The notes beneath the pieces were generated by a model. The model searched no databases. It worked only from the letters and a program-made list of their open reading frames with translations, and had not been told where the DNA came from. A program made the translations under genes and the position numbers. Below are positions 14,601 through 26,241 of a DNA stretch of 62,000 nt, in pieces. Each line of letters starts with the position of its first letter. Positions within the stretch are counted from its first letter, which is position 1. Origin of the DNA: Lingula anatina (taxonomy: Eukaryota > Brachiopoda > Lingulata > Lingulida > Lingulidae); NCBI RefSeq assembly GCF_001039355.2, contig NW_019774925.1:176488-238487 (forward strand), read 5' to 3'.

Positions 14601-15724
14601 GGTTATTCAGTTATACAACCAAGTTGTATAAGCTGTACTTTTAGATTACATATATATCCCTTTTATTTATTTTTAAACAGCCTGTGTTACTACTGAACCA
14701 CCTACACCAGACTTTTGTGAAATATCACAGTAGTCTTGATATCCTAAATAATTTTTGGGAGAAAGAACGGCCTAAAAAGGGGAATTTAGAATCAAAATAA
14801 ACACATCAAGATTGTATCCTTCAACTTTAGCTCTAGAAATTGACCTTAACTACTACGCATTGCATGTTTGAGAAAAGGGGCTTTGAATAGATTCTTTGTA
14901 TATAATCACTATACCTCGAGCCAATGGTAAAAGCTAACAGTTCAATGAAGGCAAGTGAATAAATAATAAACCAAGTGATTTTAATGATAACTTACTTTGA
15001 CAAGACAAGACTAAAAATTCCTAGTAGTCTGCTTGTCTAGTTCTGTGATTACCTTTTACAATTTGACACCTGTGTACGACTACAGACCACAGTTCCAGAA
15101 ACTTCTTATATGTACAATGGAGGGTGGAGTCACTATATTACCTTTTTGAATAAACACGGTTGCATAAAGGGTATGCATACTTACATTTATAAAATGTTTG
15201 GTTGCTTACTCCGCTGGTTATTCATATTGAAACAGACAAGTATCACAAAGATAAACACAAAACCTTATTTCTCTAGTCTACCTATGGATATACACACCGG
15301 ACAGTTTGTGAATTGTATTCCACTGACAGTGTGTCTGAAGTCAAACTCAACTGTTGCATCGATTCGCGCAACCGTTCGATATAAGATCTTCGTCACATTT
15401 AGTAGAAACTTTTCAAAGTTGAAAGTAAGCAAACCCAAAGCATTTAGAATGAGGAGTATTAATACTCGTGAGATACAAGTACCACTTTTTCTACAACCTA
15501 TCCTGGACGTTCATCAGACACGATATTTTGGCAGTATAAAATAAGAGGAAAACGCCCCGGTGCTTCACCGTGTCACTTCAATTCGATGAAATTAAAAATC
15601 ATATGATGTAACTTAACCTGTTTACTAAAGAAATGTATTTAACACAGTTTTAGCACACTAATCTTAAAGTAGTATTTTTTGCAACTTGGGAATTACCTTG
15701 TTTTGATGCATTTTTTCGAGTCAT
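1061..15724 (-). CDS. SPATS2: SPATS2/SPATS2L-like protein, 5' three coding exons (partial)
   Basis: Three coding exons on the minus strand join in phase: 15724-15697 (9 codons + 1 nt, start Met), 3323-3250 (74 nt) and 1169-1061 (109 nt, ending phase 1). The joined product begins MTRKNASKQ, continues through QGLLFDTRTKAVMAQ and VKEKIQAVREVVPG, then SNNEIILVLQ and AAFLE. From memory this follows the N-terminus of vertebrate SPATS2 (MSRK...FIFD...KEKINAVR...SNNEIILVLQ), including the exon junction after KEK. This is the UBA-like start of the DUF1387 family; its members are cytoplasmic proteins linked to RNA granules or spermatogenesis, and the biochemical role is poorly known. The remaining exons (basic, coiled-coil and serine-rich parts) lie beyond the left edge. 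The intron after the first coding exon is about 12.4 kb. Paralogue choice (SPATS2 or SPATS2L) is not resolvable here; an invertebrate probably has one gene. Confidence 0.88.
3250..3323 (-). CDS. SPATS2: SPATS2-like coding exon 2
   Basis: 74-nt exon with acceptor TTACAG and donor GTGAGT on the minus strand. It starts with two bases completing Asp and ends in phase 0 after VKEK. It encodes QGLLFDTRTKAVMAQ followed by PAQEGVKEK, the conserved segment before the UBA-like fold. Confidence 0.87.
5340..5369. repeat. Perfect 14-bp-arm palindrome
   Basis: TATGTACAGACACA, two bases, then its exact reverse complement. It could form a small hairpin. No function is assigned. Confidence 0.9.
5605..5662. 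repeat. (GC/CA)n alternating purine-pyrimidine tract
   Basis: GTGCGCGCGTGCGCGC followed by about 22 CA units. The alternation is compatible with Z-DNA. A shorter GCGC-rich tract occurs at 3468-3494. Confidence 0.95.
8851..10845 (+). repeat. 2-kb duplicated block, copy 1 (haplotype overlap)
   Basis: Matches 10862-12858 at high identity, with scattered SNPs and several indels. It ends at ACTAGAGGATCAGAG followed by the single N at 10861. All of it is intronic to the SPATS2-like gene, and no exon is visible in it. Confidence 0.95.
10213..10346. repeat. Dispersed repeat B, copy in the 2-kb block
   Basis: Contains AACTAGAAAAGCACTCAGAG, GACAAATAATTA and ACCAAAATTCAATCATTTCT. The same order occurs at 12250-12401 (haplotype copy) and, diverged, at 40775-40923. 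Confidence 0.7.
10862..12858 (+). repeat. 2-kb duplicated block, copy 2
   Basis: Starts at the C-run directly after the N at 10861 and repeats the order of 8851-10845. Differences include an extra AATAAATATCATT-type insert near 11702 and loss of about 45 bases near 12515. This is most likely the second haplotype of the same locus placed in tandem. Confidence 0.95.
15697..15724 (-). CDS. SPATS2: SPATS2-like coding exon 1 (start codon exon)
   Basis: ATG at 15724-15722 opens MTRKNASKQ plus one base, followed by donor GTAATT. The leftover G joins the AT of the next exon to give Asp. The start is chosen because it aligns with the MSRK start of vertebrate SPATS2. An upstream out-of-frame ATG at 15776-15774 overlaps this start. 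The 5' UTR boundary and transcription start are not determined. Confidence 0.85.
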
Positions 15725-15798
15725 CTTCTTGACACTGTTGACCGGATACTTCTGTTAAACGGGTTTTACCGGACATGGCCGAATAGAGCCGAACACAA

Positions 15799-16321
15799 TG
15801 AGCTTGTCAAAATACAGTGGCGCAACTGATGCAATTTTTCCTTAACAGACCTTTGTCCAAAAGGAGAGGAGAGACTGAGAGGGAGATACAGAGACAGAGA
15901 GAAATCTATTAATAGACTCAGAGGAGTCTACATAAAGACAAATAGTTCAACTTTGCTGCAAACCAGATATCCCTTAGGTCGTAGGCTGAGAAAATATAAA
16001 ATATGAATATAATTTCTTTTAGATTGACTTACATGTAGATAGTTGATGGTAAGTTCAAATGAGCTTGTCAAAATACAGTGGCGCAACTGATGCAATTTTT
16101 CCTTAACAGACCTTTGTCCAAAAGGAGAGGGGAGACTGAGAGGGAGATACAGAGACAGAGAGAAATCTATTAATAGACTCAGAGGAGTCTACATAAAGAC
16201 AAATAGTTCAACTTTGCTGCAAACCAGATATCCCTTAGGTCGTAGGCTGAGAAAATATAAAATATAAATATAATTTCTTTTAGATTGACTTACATGTAGA
16301 TAGTTGATGGTAAGTTCAAAT
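15799..16321 (+). repeat. Tandem duplication, period 261 bp, two copies
   Basis: Units 15799-16060 and 16060-16321 differ at only a few bases (for example GAGGAGAG/GAGGGGAG and ATATGAAT/ATATAAAT). No N separates them, so this looks like a genuine recent tandem duplication. It lies just upstream of the SPATS2-like start codon. Confidence 0.95.
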
Positions 16322-16550
16322 GAGAAGCTAGTTTAAATTCTTATAAGTACTGTATAATTTGAACAAAGATATTTAGATCTATATATTTTTTCAGGTTTAA
16401 TTTTATCCTTGCCATGAAACCATCACAGAAACTTGCACTTCCTCCGAAATGGACACACAATACATTTGTTCTCGAATTTCTTTTTTTTTAACTGATGCAG
16501 TTTTAAAACTTTTAAAAACATTATATTAGGTGCTTAATGAGGGTAGGGAA

Positions 16551-16585
16551 TACCCCCCCCCCCCCCCACACACACACACACACAC
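16551..16585. repeat. poly-C then (CA)n tract
   Basis: About 15 C followed by about 9 CA units. The next 160 bases contain a degenerate tandem of AATCACC/AATCAT-type words. Confidence 0.9.
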
Positions 16586-17440
16586 TCTTCATCACCAATC
16601 ACCAAGATTAAAACAGCTCAATCATAAATCACCAAGATATATTCAGGCCAATCATCAATAACCAAAAATTCCTGAATCACGTTTCACGCAGAATATTGGG
16701 CTCAAATAACTCATCACGCTTGAAAAATAAGGCCAATCACACGGAACGCAAAAGGTATTCCCTGTCCTCCTTTATCACAAAACTAACTTACTATGTTCAT
16801 CTTAATTTTAAAAAAAAAACACAGCTCTGTGTCCTTGAATTATCTTGTCGATGTTTTACCTAAAAAGTGTGATAATATCAACTTTTGCGTTGCAAAAAGT
16901 GAAAAATGATGTTAAAGATATAGTCACAAATTCTACTTTTTTAAAGTCTCTGATGATAGAAAGTGATAAATCTAGAATTTTTTTATAAATCATTGAAAAT
17001 TTTTCATTCATGCCTTGCTAGTATGAGGACGAAGTAACGAAGGTTTAGACTATTTTGGTAACAAATTTTAAAGTAACAACCATTTTGGAAATTGCACGTC
17101 ACTTATACTTACAAAAATTAGATTGCACTAAGGGGGTATTACGAAATGCATATTTATTTTACTGACACATTTTGACCTCAACCTCAAGTATATATTTTTT
17201 ACAATACCTGGTAATGAAGGCTTTGCAAACTACTTTCTATGATAATCCTGTTTTATCGTGTTTCGTCTGACACATTTGACTGTGTCCTGTCACCATATTA
17301 CAGGGTATCTTGCTAATAATGGAAATAAATGAACTAAATTGAAGATTTTATTAATGACTAAAATATTACAAGAAAAAAATCAAGACGTAACGAAGGTTTT
17401 TTTTAAATAAACATTCAAGACATTTTCTGAGATGTTGAAC

Positions 17441-17633
17441 AAACCAAAGGGCCCCGAAAAAATGACATTTTAGAGGGCGAACGGTGCCATTTGGTACGGT
17501 TTAGAACTATGATTCAGCTAGTTAAAATTCTAATTTCAAGAGGGGACCATATTTAGTATGATCTTTTTCAGAAATCGAAGGGGAGGGGGTCAGGACCCCC
17601 CTGACTCCCCCCCGCCCTAAATCCGCCACTGTT
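17441..17633. mobile_element. hAT-like non-autonomous fragment, copy 1
   Basis: Shares a core with 18299-18512 (TTTTAGAGGGCGAA, TTCTAATTTCAAGAGGGGACC) and ends AAATCCGCCACTG, whose complement CAGTGGCGGATTT resembles hAT terminal repeats. No coding capacity. The family assignment is tentative. Confidence 0.55.
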
Positions 17634-18298
17634 TAATTACATCTGCGCACACAAGTAAACACCGAACTGCTTGCAGTGTGGATACAACAATTAATGTAGA
17701 TTTGTGGATCAAATGATGCCTAGGAGGTGATTATTGAATCCAGATATTTTGCTGTAAGCGTCACACTCAGAGGTACATAATATAGGTTGTTCTTAACATA
17801 AACTACCGGGGGTTGGGGCATAACTAATTAAATAATAAAGAAATATACTGCAGCGAGGCTACATGTACCGGTAGATAAAAATTATGAAAAATAAGACGAC
17901 AAACTTACTTCGTGTCACACTTCTTCTAGTCCCCGGTCAACTGGCCCCCGATTTAATTGATTTGTATGCAGTTATCTGAGTTATCTAGTGAGATCCCAAA
18001 CGTGTGACGAAGCCTTGATACGGACATGCAAATACTCCGGCGTGATAACGTTGCCAAAAACATGGACTTTCATCTCCATGTAATATCCATTTAATATCAT
18101 CATCTACTGACAATCTTGTGTCAACTCTACAAACTTTGCTCTGTTGCACTTAACTAAACTATGCACAGCGTGTTACAGGGTAAGATTTATTTTCAGGACA
18201 AAATTTTAAGCTCTATTTTAATCTTACATAATGAAGAATAATAATGATAAAAAATGGATAACGTTCATGGGCATTAAACTTTCTACATTTAGCCCTAA

Positions 18299-18512
18299 TT
18301 GGCTCGGATCTAGGATTATTTAAAGGGGGTTCCGTGGATGCGAAAAGCGGGCCCTGAAAAAATTTGGTATTTTAGAGGGCGAATGGTGCCATTGGGTACA
18401 GTTTAAAACTATGATTCACCTAGTCAAAATTCTAATTTCAAGAGGGGACCAGAAATTGAAGGGGAGGTCAAGACCCCCTTGACCCCGTCTCTAATTCCGC
18501 TGCTGCACCTTG
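18299..18512. mobile_element. hAT-like non-autonomous fragment, copy 2
   Basis: Same core as copy 1, with a left end near GGCTCGGATCTAGGATTA and a right end near TAATTCCGCTGCTG. The ends are imperfect inverted repeats. Diverged from copy 1. Confidence 0.55.
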
Positions 18513-18829
18513 CACGTATTCAAGATATGCAAATAAACTTTCTTACCGAGAAAATTATTATGGTATGCATATATTTATAGTAACTGATTTTTTTCTTCGC
18601 TTTACATGTTCACTAACTTCGTTTAAGTTATTTGTAATGCATATGTTATTTTTATACATTCTCCCCTGCAAAAATCCTTTCCAGGCTCCCGAATAAGGCC
18701 GTTTGTTTTGTAGATATTATTTTGAGAAGTACGCGTCTATGTGTTTAATCGACATACCGTCTGGAGACATTTTAACAAACACTTTATGCATGTATGCAGT
18801 TTTTTTTTATCAGAGTCAGACATGAGTAA

Positions 18830-19008
18830 AAGTGCATGGAACAGCGCCGTCTTATTCGCCGCCCCTTTCCTTTATGCTTAGCGTCTGTAAATTCGTCACT
18901 GCCATTGTATTAGTTGCGACGGCCTGCTGCATTTTTGGTTGTGATTGTGTTGCCTCTGTATATGTGTACTCCAAATACTAAAGAACTAAAGAAGCCGAGA
19001 TAGAACTG
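18830..19008 (+). promoter_or_regulatory. TYW3 upstream region
   Basis: A short CpG-bearing stretch (around 18840-18935, with GCCGTC and CGCCGCCCC) lies just before the TYW3 start and contrasts with AT-rich flanks. No TATA box stands out. It is the likely promoter by position only. Confidence 0.35.
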
Positions 19009-21607
19009 ATGGAAATGAAATACAAGTGCAGTGGGAAAGTATCAGAAAATGATGTTTATTTCGATAAACACAAAGAGCAGTGCTTAAAAGCAACAGATCT
19101 GAGCAGAAAAGGAAGTATAGATGCACCTATAAAAGAACTGGTACAGCATATCAACAACTGTAAACAGTATTTTACTACCAGCTCTTGTTCTGGAAGAACA
19201 ATATTGTTTCAGAAGGTATAATAATAGTAATTAGGGAACTTTACTTATATATAGCGTATCAGGGACAGTGACAAGGCTGAAGTTCTTCTGGGACAGTGAC
19301 AACTACGTTGAACAGCTTAATTCATATACAATTTAAATATGTTAGAGATAATCTTTACATTGATAAATTGACAATTAACAGTACCTGGCTGAGCGATTCA
19401 CTTAATTTATACATGAACATATATGTATATAGTTTCATGTTAACATTTTTGTTTTCATTGTACAAGGCGTCAGAATTTGAAAAACAGGGATGCAAGTGGC
19501 TTTATGTTAGTCATGAACCAGCAACTGTAGAACCTGTGGTGAGACAGTATAGCTTCAGTTATTTTAAAGGCATGCATTGTAATACAGTTTAGCATGAAAT
19601 AGTAAATTGATAACTGAGATCTTAGTTTCACATCATATTTTACCTCATAATGCCAAGGTTGCAAATCTTTTATTTCTAGTACAGTCATGTTTCACATAGT
19701 GTTGCTTGAAATAAAATTATATAATTCATGGTAACAGTTTTAAAAAAATCTTCTTGATAAATGCATAAATGTCAAGTGATCTGTATAATTTTTATAGAGG
19801 CTAAGAGTTGTTGTTTTTTTTTAGGTGCTGAAACTGACAAACTTACAGGATGATGTTTACTTCAAATTTGAGCCCTTTGTTCTACATGTGCAGTGTCGGA
19901 CCTTAACTGATGCCACCAAACTGGTTAGTATGTGTTGAACATCAGAAGTTAAAGAGGGAACTATTGTCTAGTTAGCTTTTACATGCTTGTGACGTTGATT
20001 AGATGTTTTTGTTTCTAGTGATACATTTTGATTTCATTTTTCAATTTCGAATATCTGAATTTGTGGTCAGTTATTCAAAAATGTAACTGCTGTATGAGTA
20101 CTGAAACAGAACAATCTATACAGTCTGTTTATTTGTTATAAGAGCTTGAAAGTGAGATAACCTACCATAAAACATTGGACTGAAAATTTACTTGACTTGA
20201 GGCAGGAGTTGGGAAAACAGGAACCTCTATATCCATGTTATTTAAAATAATTTTCACGTCAAACAGATATTCTGGATGAATTGAAAAATTTATTCTGTCA
20301 TTTTTCTCCCCCCACCTCCTCCCCTCCTTATCAGATTCCCACCTCCCATCCTGCTAAGCCTCTACCCTCCCTCCATATTTAGGATCTCCCAGTGCAGTAT
20401 ACAGTCCAAGCATCTGACAAAAAATCACAGGCATTTTTTTTCTTTCTAGCATGCTGTTGCAGTAGCCTCTGGCTTCAGGAACTCTGGGATATCTATAGGA
20501 AGAAAAGGCAAAATAATAATGGTAATAAACAAGTAGTTACTTTAATAAATTTAAAAGGCATCAGTGTCTGTAAACTATGTAAACTTAGCCAATTTTAATG
20601 ACCATCCACATATCAATCATTGAGTGGAAGGCCTTGTTATAAAGTAACAATGTAGCAGTCACATTAATATGAAATTTTAAATACATATTAGTCCATTGTC
20701 AAATGGTTGACCTAGAATACAGAAACTGTAGCCTTTATCTTCAGTTTCACAAAATACTTTAAGTCAGGCTACTATACACACTGATTATCTTTTAGGCTGT
20801 AAGAAGCACTCATTCCATGGAGGTTCCCATTGCCCTTGGGGGACAATTATTGGTAACAGAAAAGGTAAGAGACTTAATTGATTCAGAAGAAAAGTTTTCC
20901 ATTTTATCTGGTAAATATAGCATTCATAATATATTATTTTGTATGGTATGCTGTATTGTTTGATTAATTTTATCAATAAAAGTGATTTTGGATTATATTT
21001 GGTATTGTCATTTTATAGAAAAACATACTAGTAAATTAAATGTCAGTACTCTCTCTTTGATTCAAGTATATTGGTGAATTGGTGACTTTAGCAAACAAGA
21101 GGATGGCAGAGAACCAAAGGAGAATAGAAAGGTATGAGCTATTGTCAATAATTACTATATGTAAACAGAAAATGTTTAAGTAATGATACAGCAATTATAA
21201 GAAAATGTTGTATACATTCATACATGCATATGTGGAAGGAGTATTTAATCCAATCATTAGTAAAATTAAAATAGAAGAATAATTAATACCTTGCCTATGA
21301 TTGTGCACCCATTAGACAGTTGTGATTTTTTTTCCTAATTTATCTGTATCACAGAACTTCAAGAAACATTTTGTGGACATAAATTTACAGGTTTTTTGAA
21401 ACTGTGAAGAGTATGGATTCCATGAAGCTATCAGGCAGAGAGGATGGGTGTGTGTCTGGAAATGGAGCGGAGATGAATAGGGAGAAAGAAAAGAGAAGGG
21501 AGGAACAAGCCACTCTAACTAAAACAGACAATAGTGACTCTGTCAGTCCTTTTTTGCCTGAGGATGAGGAATACAATATTTCTTTATGGGATGAGCAGCC
21601 ACCATAG
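19009..21607 (+). CDS. TYW3: tRNA wybutosine-synthesizing protein 3 (tRNA(Phe) yW-86 N4-methyltransferase)
   Basis: Seven exons in frame: 19009-19215, 19467-19538, 19825-19923, 20450-20521, 20796-20864, 21067-21131, 21391-21607. All have GT-AG borders; they give 266 codons, close to human TYW3 (about 259 as I recall). Motifs in order: DLSRKGS (30-36), YFTTSSCSGR (54-63), CKWLYVSHE in exon 2, FKFEPFVLHVQC in exon 3, ASGFRNSGISIG in exon 4, AVRSTHSMEVPI in exon 5 and the helix with NQRRIERFFE. The C-tail is charged and unconserved, as usual. TYW3 transfers methyl from SAM in the fourth step of wybutosine formation at position 37 of tRNA-Phe, in the cytosol. The start is the first in-frame ATG after an in-frame stop at 18979; ATG 19015 is an alternative. 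It is divergent from SPATS2 and convergent with ADPRM. Confidence 0.96.
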
Positions 21608-21756
21608 CAATTCAGAAAGTGATAAATATGTTTATAGCTTTGTTAAAAAAAATACACCATACGAGAAAGTAATAACTTCTTATTTTTAAAACTTGAACAT
21701 ATTTTTGTGACTGAGAAGAATTTCATCAGCCATGTAATGATATAAGAGTAAAGTGA

Positions 21757-21897
21757 TTTTTCTTCAATCAACAATTAATATTGAAATTGTTCACCTCATA
21801 TATATTGCCTGATGAAGGTGCTCTAGACAGACATCGAAATATTGGAAATGAATGATTTCAATATTTGCTGTTGATTGAAGAAAGGCACTTTATTTTA
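21757..21897. repeat. Foldback element in the TYW3 3' region
   Basis: Arms TTCTTCAATCAACA...ATATTGAAAT and their complement, ATTTCAATATT...TGTTGATTGAAGAA, flank CCTGATGAAGGTGCTCTAGA. The inner CCTGATGAAGG...CGAAAT word is common in transposon tails of animals. It would form a hairpin if transcribed with TYW3. Confidence 0.65.
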
Positions 21898-22419
21898 TGA
21901 TCTTTTTCATAAATTTCATCTCTGGTCTGTTGCACAATAAGTCTCAAGTCAGATTTTGGTGTAATAAGACTTAGCCAACTAAATTACATTTTGCAAAAAA
22001 AATATCTGAAAGGCCACTTACCTCATTTTTCAAACTAAATTACATTTTACAAAAAATCTGAAAGGCCACCTACCTCATTTTTGAGCGATTTAATTAAGCC
22101 CCTTGGGCAAACTGTGAATGTCCTCTCTTTTACTCTTAAATGGTTACAGTAGCCCATTATTGATCAAGGTATGTCAGATATATTTAATTTGGGCCAAAGA
22201 ATTCTTAAAAGCTGTAGCCTGACACCAGAAAGTACACTTCTTGAAGTTAGCTATCCAGATTTTGCAGTCGAAGATTAGCCAAAATAGTTGATACTTTCTG
22301 TGAATGAGGCTTTTGCTGTCAGCAGTCTTCTTAAAAATATGAGTCAGTGTTTGATAGTGTGGTGTCTGTTACATTCAATAGCTGTTTTTTTAAACAATGT
22401 TACTTGCAAAATGTGACTT

Positions 22420-22425
22420 AATAAA
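22420..22425 (+). terminator. Candidate TYW3 polyadenylation signal
   Basis: AATAAA about 810 bases after the TYW3 stop; a second copy is at 22443. It faces the ADPRM signal on the other strand. Confidence 0.4.
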
Positions 22426-22570
22426 TCTTTAAAGATCAAAGAAATAAAGTTCAAATTCATTTAAAACAGAATATATTGGTTGTTAATGAGAATAACTGAC
22501 AGCAGTCAGCATCCTTCACGATTATTAGTTCTCCATTAGTGCATTTGAATTATAAATCATACATAAATGG

Positions 22571-22576
22571 TTTATT
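22571..22576 (-). terminator. Candidate ADPRM polyadenylation signal
   Basis: TTTATT on the plus strand (AATAAA on minus), about 980 bases after the ADPRM stop and about 150 bases from the TYW3 signal. The two 3' UTRs would end close together without overlapping. Confidence 0.3.
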
Positions 22577-23557
22577 CAAAAGATGATTTACAATGACAAA
22601 CATAACAATTTTCATGCCTTACTTTTTTGTGGTGTTCAAACACAAATGTCACATCAATAATGTCATATAAACATACATTCATAAAAATCTGTAAATGTAG
22701 GAATCACAGCCATTTAAAATAAAAAAAAAAATTCAATAACAATCACAGACAACTTCTCACCCTAATATTCTCAACCTGAGCAATTATATTTTCTGATAAA
22801 ATATAAGAAAAATACTTAAAATAACTTTTACTCCTTAGACACAGACAGATTTTGAGTTATATCATAATTTTGTAGATTAGGACGATTTTTATTGAACCTC
22901 AAAGTACTAATTATCAAAAATATGTCATAATACGATGTCTATTTTAGCATTACAACTTTGCTCTTAGGTTACTCAAAACAATTGTGTTCATTTTAATACT
23001 GCAAAATGGAATGCACTCTTTCAAGACAACCAATTTCCACCTTATTCTGACATGAGGTGACGGCATGGTCACAGTATAGGACCCTTTGAACAAAGGTGAA
23101 AAGTTCTAACCCCATCTTGCTATCAGACTTTGTTGTGCTCTTGACTTGGATACTTAACACTATACTTTGTATCCAGGTGGGTGGAAATATCAGTTGTCTC
23201 ACACCATAGGTGTCCTGGCTTGACCTGGTGGGTTGTCCTGGCTTTGTTTTTATCAGATCTAGCAGGGAGCACATCATTCCATGGGTATTTAGTTACTCTA
23301 AATGTTTGCATAATGAGATACAAAGAAGTGGACATTTTCCACACAATTTCCTGTATCTCCATTCTACAAGGCAACATGCCAATCACTGTTCCATACAAAT
23401 TCAATTCTGAAGATTATTATAAATCCATAAGTTTTTTTAATATTAAAAAAAATACCAGATATCCAATCCCTAACAGCCAATACATAAAGTACTGGAAATA
23501 CAGTTCAAGTAACATACAAATCTATGTTTGTACAAAACTCTAGGGGAAAAAATTACT

Positions 23558-24849
23558 CTAGACAAAAATGGTTTCCACACATCCAAGCCCACACATTTCT
23601 ATTCTATCAGTGAAAACATCAATGGTAACATAGGCATTGAGTTCAGGAGGTGTTTCAATTATTCCCGGAAATGTCACATGATGGATGCCATGTTTGTCAA
23701 TAGCATATCCACCATCGTGGTCATGTCCACACATGTACATGACAACATTATTGTGACTGTGTAGGATATCAAGGATTTCCTCATAATTCCAACATAGGCA
23801 CTGGGGGTCTGAACTTTCGACAAATATTGGATTATGACCTGAAAAAAAAATTGTATATTTTTTCTTCAAAAATGTTATGGCATTGTTACAATCAGCATAA
23901 ATGAATGCTAAAGACACCAAGTGTTTGCACAGAGAGTTTACAGAAACCTCTTATTTAGATAATTAACTTTTAAAAAGTTATAGAAATATAAAAAGCACAC
24001 CAGTCCACCTTTTCTACTTGGTTGCAAGTACACATGCAAGCATGCTGATGAGTATGCATCTATGGTTGAACTGAAATGCATCTGAGTGGACTTCCCTTTT
24101 TTTTTTTCAAAAATAACAGCTTTAACCTTACCACAGACAATCACTTTTTGGTCTTTACTTTCTGCTAGCTGCAATTCTTTTCTCAACCACTGGAGCTGTT
24201 TTTCGCCAACACCTCCATTATATTGCACAAATCTCCTTTGACAGCCATGCAGCCCTTCAGGTGAATTCAAATCATTATTTGAGTTATTCTGAAGTAAAAT
24301 TTCTTTTGCTATCAAGTACTGAGGTGAGTCAACATGCTGTCCTGGTACACCAAAGTCATAGCAGTCGAGGCAAATAATTCGGTACTGACTACATGGTTCA
24401 AATGAGTAATACCCAGATGGTTCATTTATATCGTAGCAAGTTCTTCCATCCTGCAAAGTGTCCGAGTTGTTCTGCGGAAGCTTTCTAACACTGTCAAATA
24501 AGGCAGACTGTATTAGATCAGAGTGCTGGAAATTATACAGGTCATGGTTGCCAATAATTGGGTAAGTTGGGACAGGAAGGTCCTGAAATATAGCCAGCAT
24601 TCTGTTTAAAGCTGCCTCACTGTTGTTAGTTCGTTTATTGACGCCATCAATCAAATCACCAAGCTGGAGAACAAATGTAACTGATGGCTGTCTTTTTTTC
24701 CACTCAGCCAGAGCATCTTTGAGTAAGTTTTCAGCATTTCTATAAAATCTTATCTTAGTTCGCTGGAAATTATGTCCATCATCTCTGTCTGCATACTGAA
24801 TATCAGCCAATGCTCCAAATGAAAACAGATGCTTTATTTGGGTTGCCAT
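23558..24849 (-). CDS. ADPRM: Manganese-dependent ADP-ribose/CDP-alcohol diphosphatase
   Basis: Two exons on the minus strand, 24849-24132 and 23838-23558, join across a phase-1 intron (donor GTAAGG, acceptor TTTCAG) to give 332 residues plus stop; human ADPRM is about 342 as I recall. It is a calcineurin-like metallophosphoesterase. Metal-site motifs in order: GALADIQYAD (12-21), LQLGDLIDG (61-69), GNHDLYNF (100-107), VIVCGHNPIF (His 241, split by the intron) and GHDHDGGY (277-284). NSPEGL and FVQYNGG before the intron are family signatures. The enzyme hydrolyses ADP-ribose, CDP-choline and related compounds with Mn2+. It lacks a signal peptide, in line with a cytosolic role. If the intron were retained, translation would run on and stop near 23938, losing the last metal motifs. 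Confidence 0.96.
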
Positions 24850-25989
24850 TGTTATCCTGAAATCAATTCAACATATAAAACTTGTACTGTATACATATAG
24901 TCTGTTTTATGCAATGTAATAAGTATAGCTCCTACTTCTTGTGTAACCTGGGGCTGAAAATCAAATTTGGCAACATTTCACTCATTTTTGAAAATATGTC
25001 TAGAAAAATTGACAAACGTGGTGTCACTAAAACATCAAAATCGTTTGGTCTTATGGGATATCTTAAGCATTTATTCATACTCAAATATATTCAAATTCCT
25101 AACATTATTAGAGAATAACCACGTAAGAGACCTTAATATAAATTAAAGGCTCTAGAACTGAGTAGAAGCGGCGTGTTGGACTAAAATAGTAAAATAAAAT
25201 TAAATTCGGCTAATTGGTGCACAGCACTTACCTTTACGTTATCAAGGGGCAGTAAATTAGGGGTGAAATGTGAAATTTATATATATATATAACTGGAAGG
25301 AAGCATGTGTGGGTGGTCTGAAAGGATTGTCACGTCCGACACATTGTCCTACACGAAACTCTTGTATGCATCATTTCGGCCACCGTGTTCCTAGCGATAT
25401 TTATATAGATGTCGCTTTTGGCAAGCATTAACAAGACGGTCGCTTCGGCACTTATTTTTTCAATGATCTTTGTAATTTTTGGCATTTTGTAGTACTTAGA
25501 AATAAAAAGTGCGCTTTGCTGGTTTTCTGTCAATTTCTTAAGAAAAAAAGGAGGACGGTGACCTAGCTAAACCCCTTTCGATCCTCACGCGGAATGTTCT
25601 TGTTTTCACTTTTTTCCTTTTCTTTTTTTTTTTTTTTATTTTTGCGATGTGGTCGATGATAAGTCAAAAACTACTAATTAACGTTAAAATTAAAACCTAA
25701 ACTTCCTGAGATTTTTGAAAACAGTAAATTGATTTTTTAACGTTAAAGCTTTTTTCTGTCTTCCAGGGATCTAGATAATTTTTGTTTCAACCAACGTCAA
25801 CCAGTCAGACCAGCAGAAAAGTAGGCCCTACACAGGCGGTATAAATAACCTGCTTACATGCGTAGTCTATACTGCCGGTGTAACGTGACAGAAAGCCCTC
25901 CACAGGCAAGCCCCGCCTTTGACTCACTTAGGTCAGACTACAAACTGTATAATACCCTACCATTATAACAAAACGGAGGGCGGACTCTC

Positions 25990-26241
25990 TGAGACCATTC
26001 ACAAACCTATCGTACTAACTTTGGATCAATCTATCTCCTAAGGGATTCTCGCTAAATTGGAATTAACTTAAGCGGCTAGATGTCTGTCACGCCTACTGAA
26101 GCTGATAAGGGTAATTAACTATCGTTTAGCAGCTTTAGTAGGCGTGTCAGACATCTTAGCCGCTTAAGCTGAAAGCAATTTAGCGAGAAACCCCATGGAG
26201 ATGGACCGATCCTGTTAGATCGATCTAGGGATGGGAACCCA
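25990..26241. mobile_element. MITE family A, copy 1
   Basis: About 250 bp, strongly self-complementary, with arms carrying CTCGCTAAATTG and TTAAGCGGCTA around a GGGTAATTAACTA core. CGCCTACT-AAGCTG occurs in both orientations. No coding capacity. Confidence 0.75.

Larger units (their letters stand above)
3324..15696 (-). other. Long SPATS2-like intron
   Basis: About 12.4 kb with no recognisable exon on either strand. Contents seen: a GC/CA tract, a small palindrome and the 2-kb haplotype duplication. The 144-codon open frame at 15110-15544 (+) has no recognisable domain. Confidence 0.6.

Noticed and set aside
15110-15544. 144-codon plus-strand open frame near the SPATS2-like start
   Set aside because: No recognisable domain, no splice or neighbour support, and composition like the surrounding AT-rich DNA. 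Cannot be excluded as a lineage-specific gene.
23181-23764. Plus-strand open frames over the ADPRM 3' exon
   Set aside because: Antisense to the conserved metallophosphoesterase exon.
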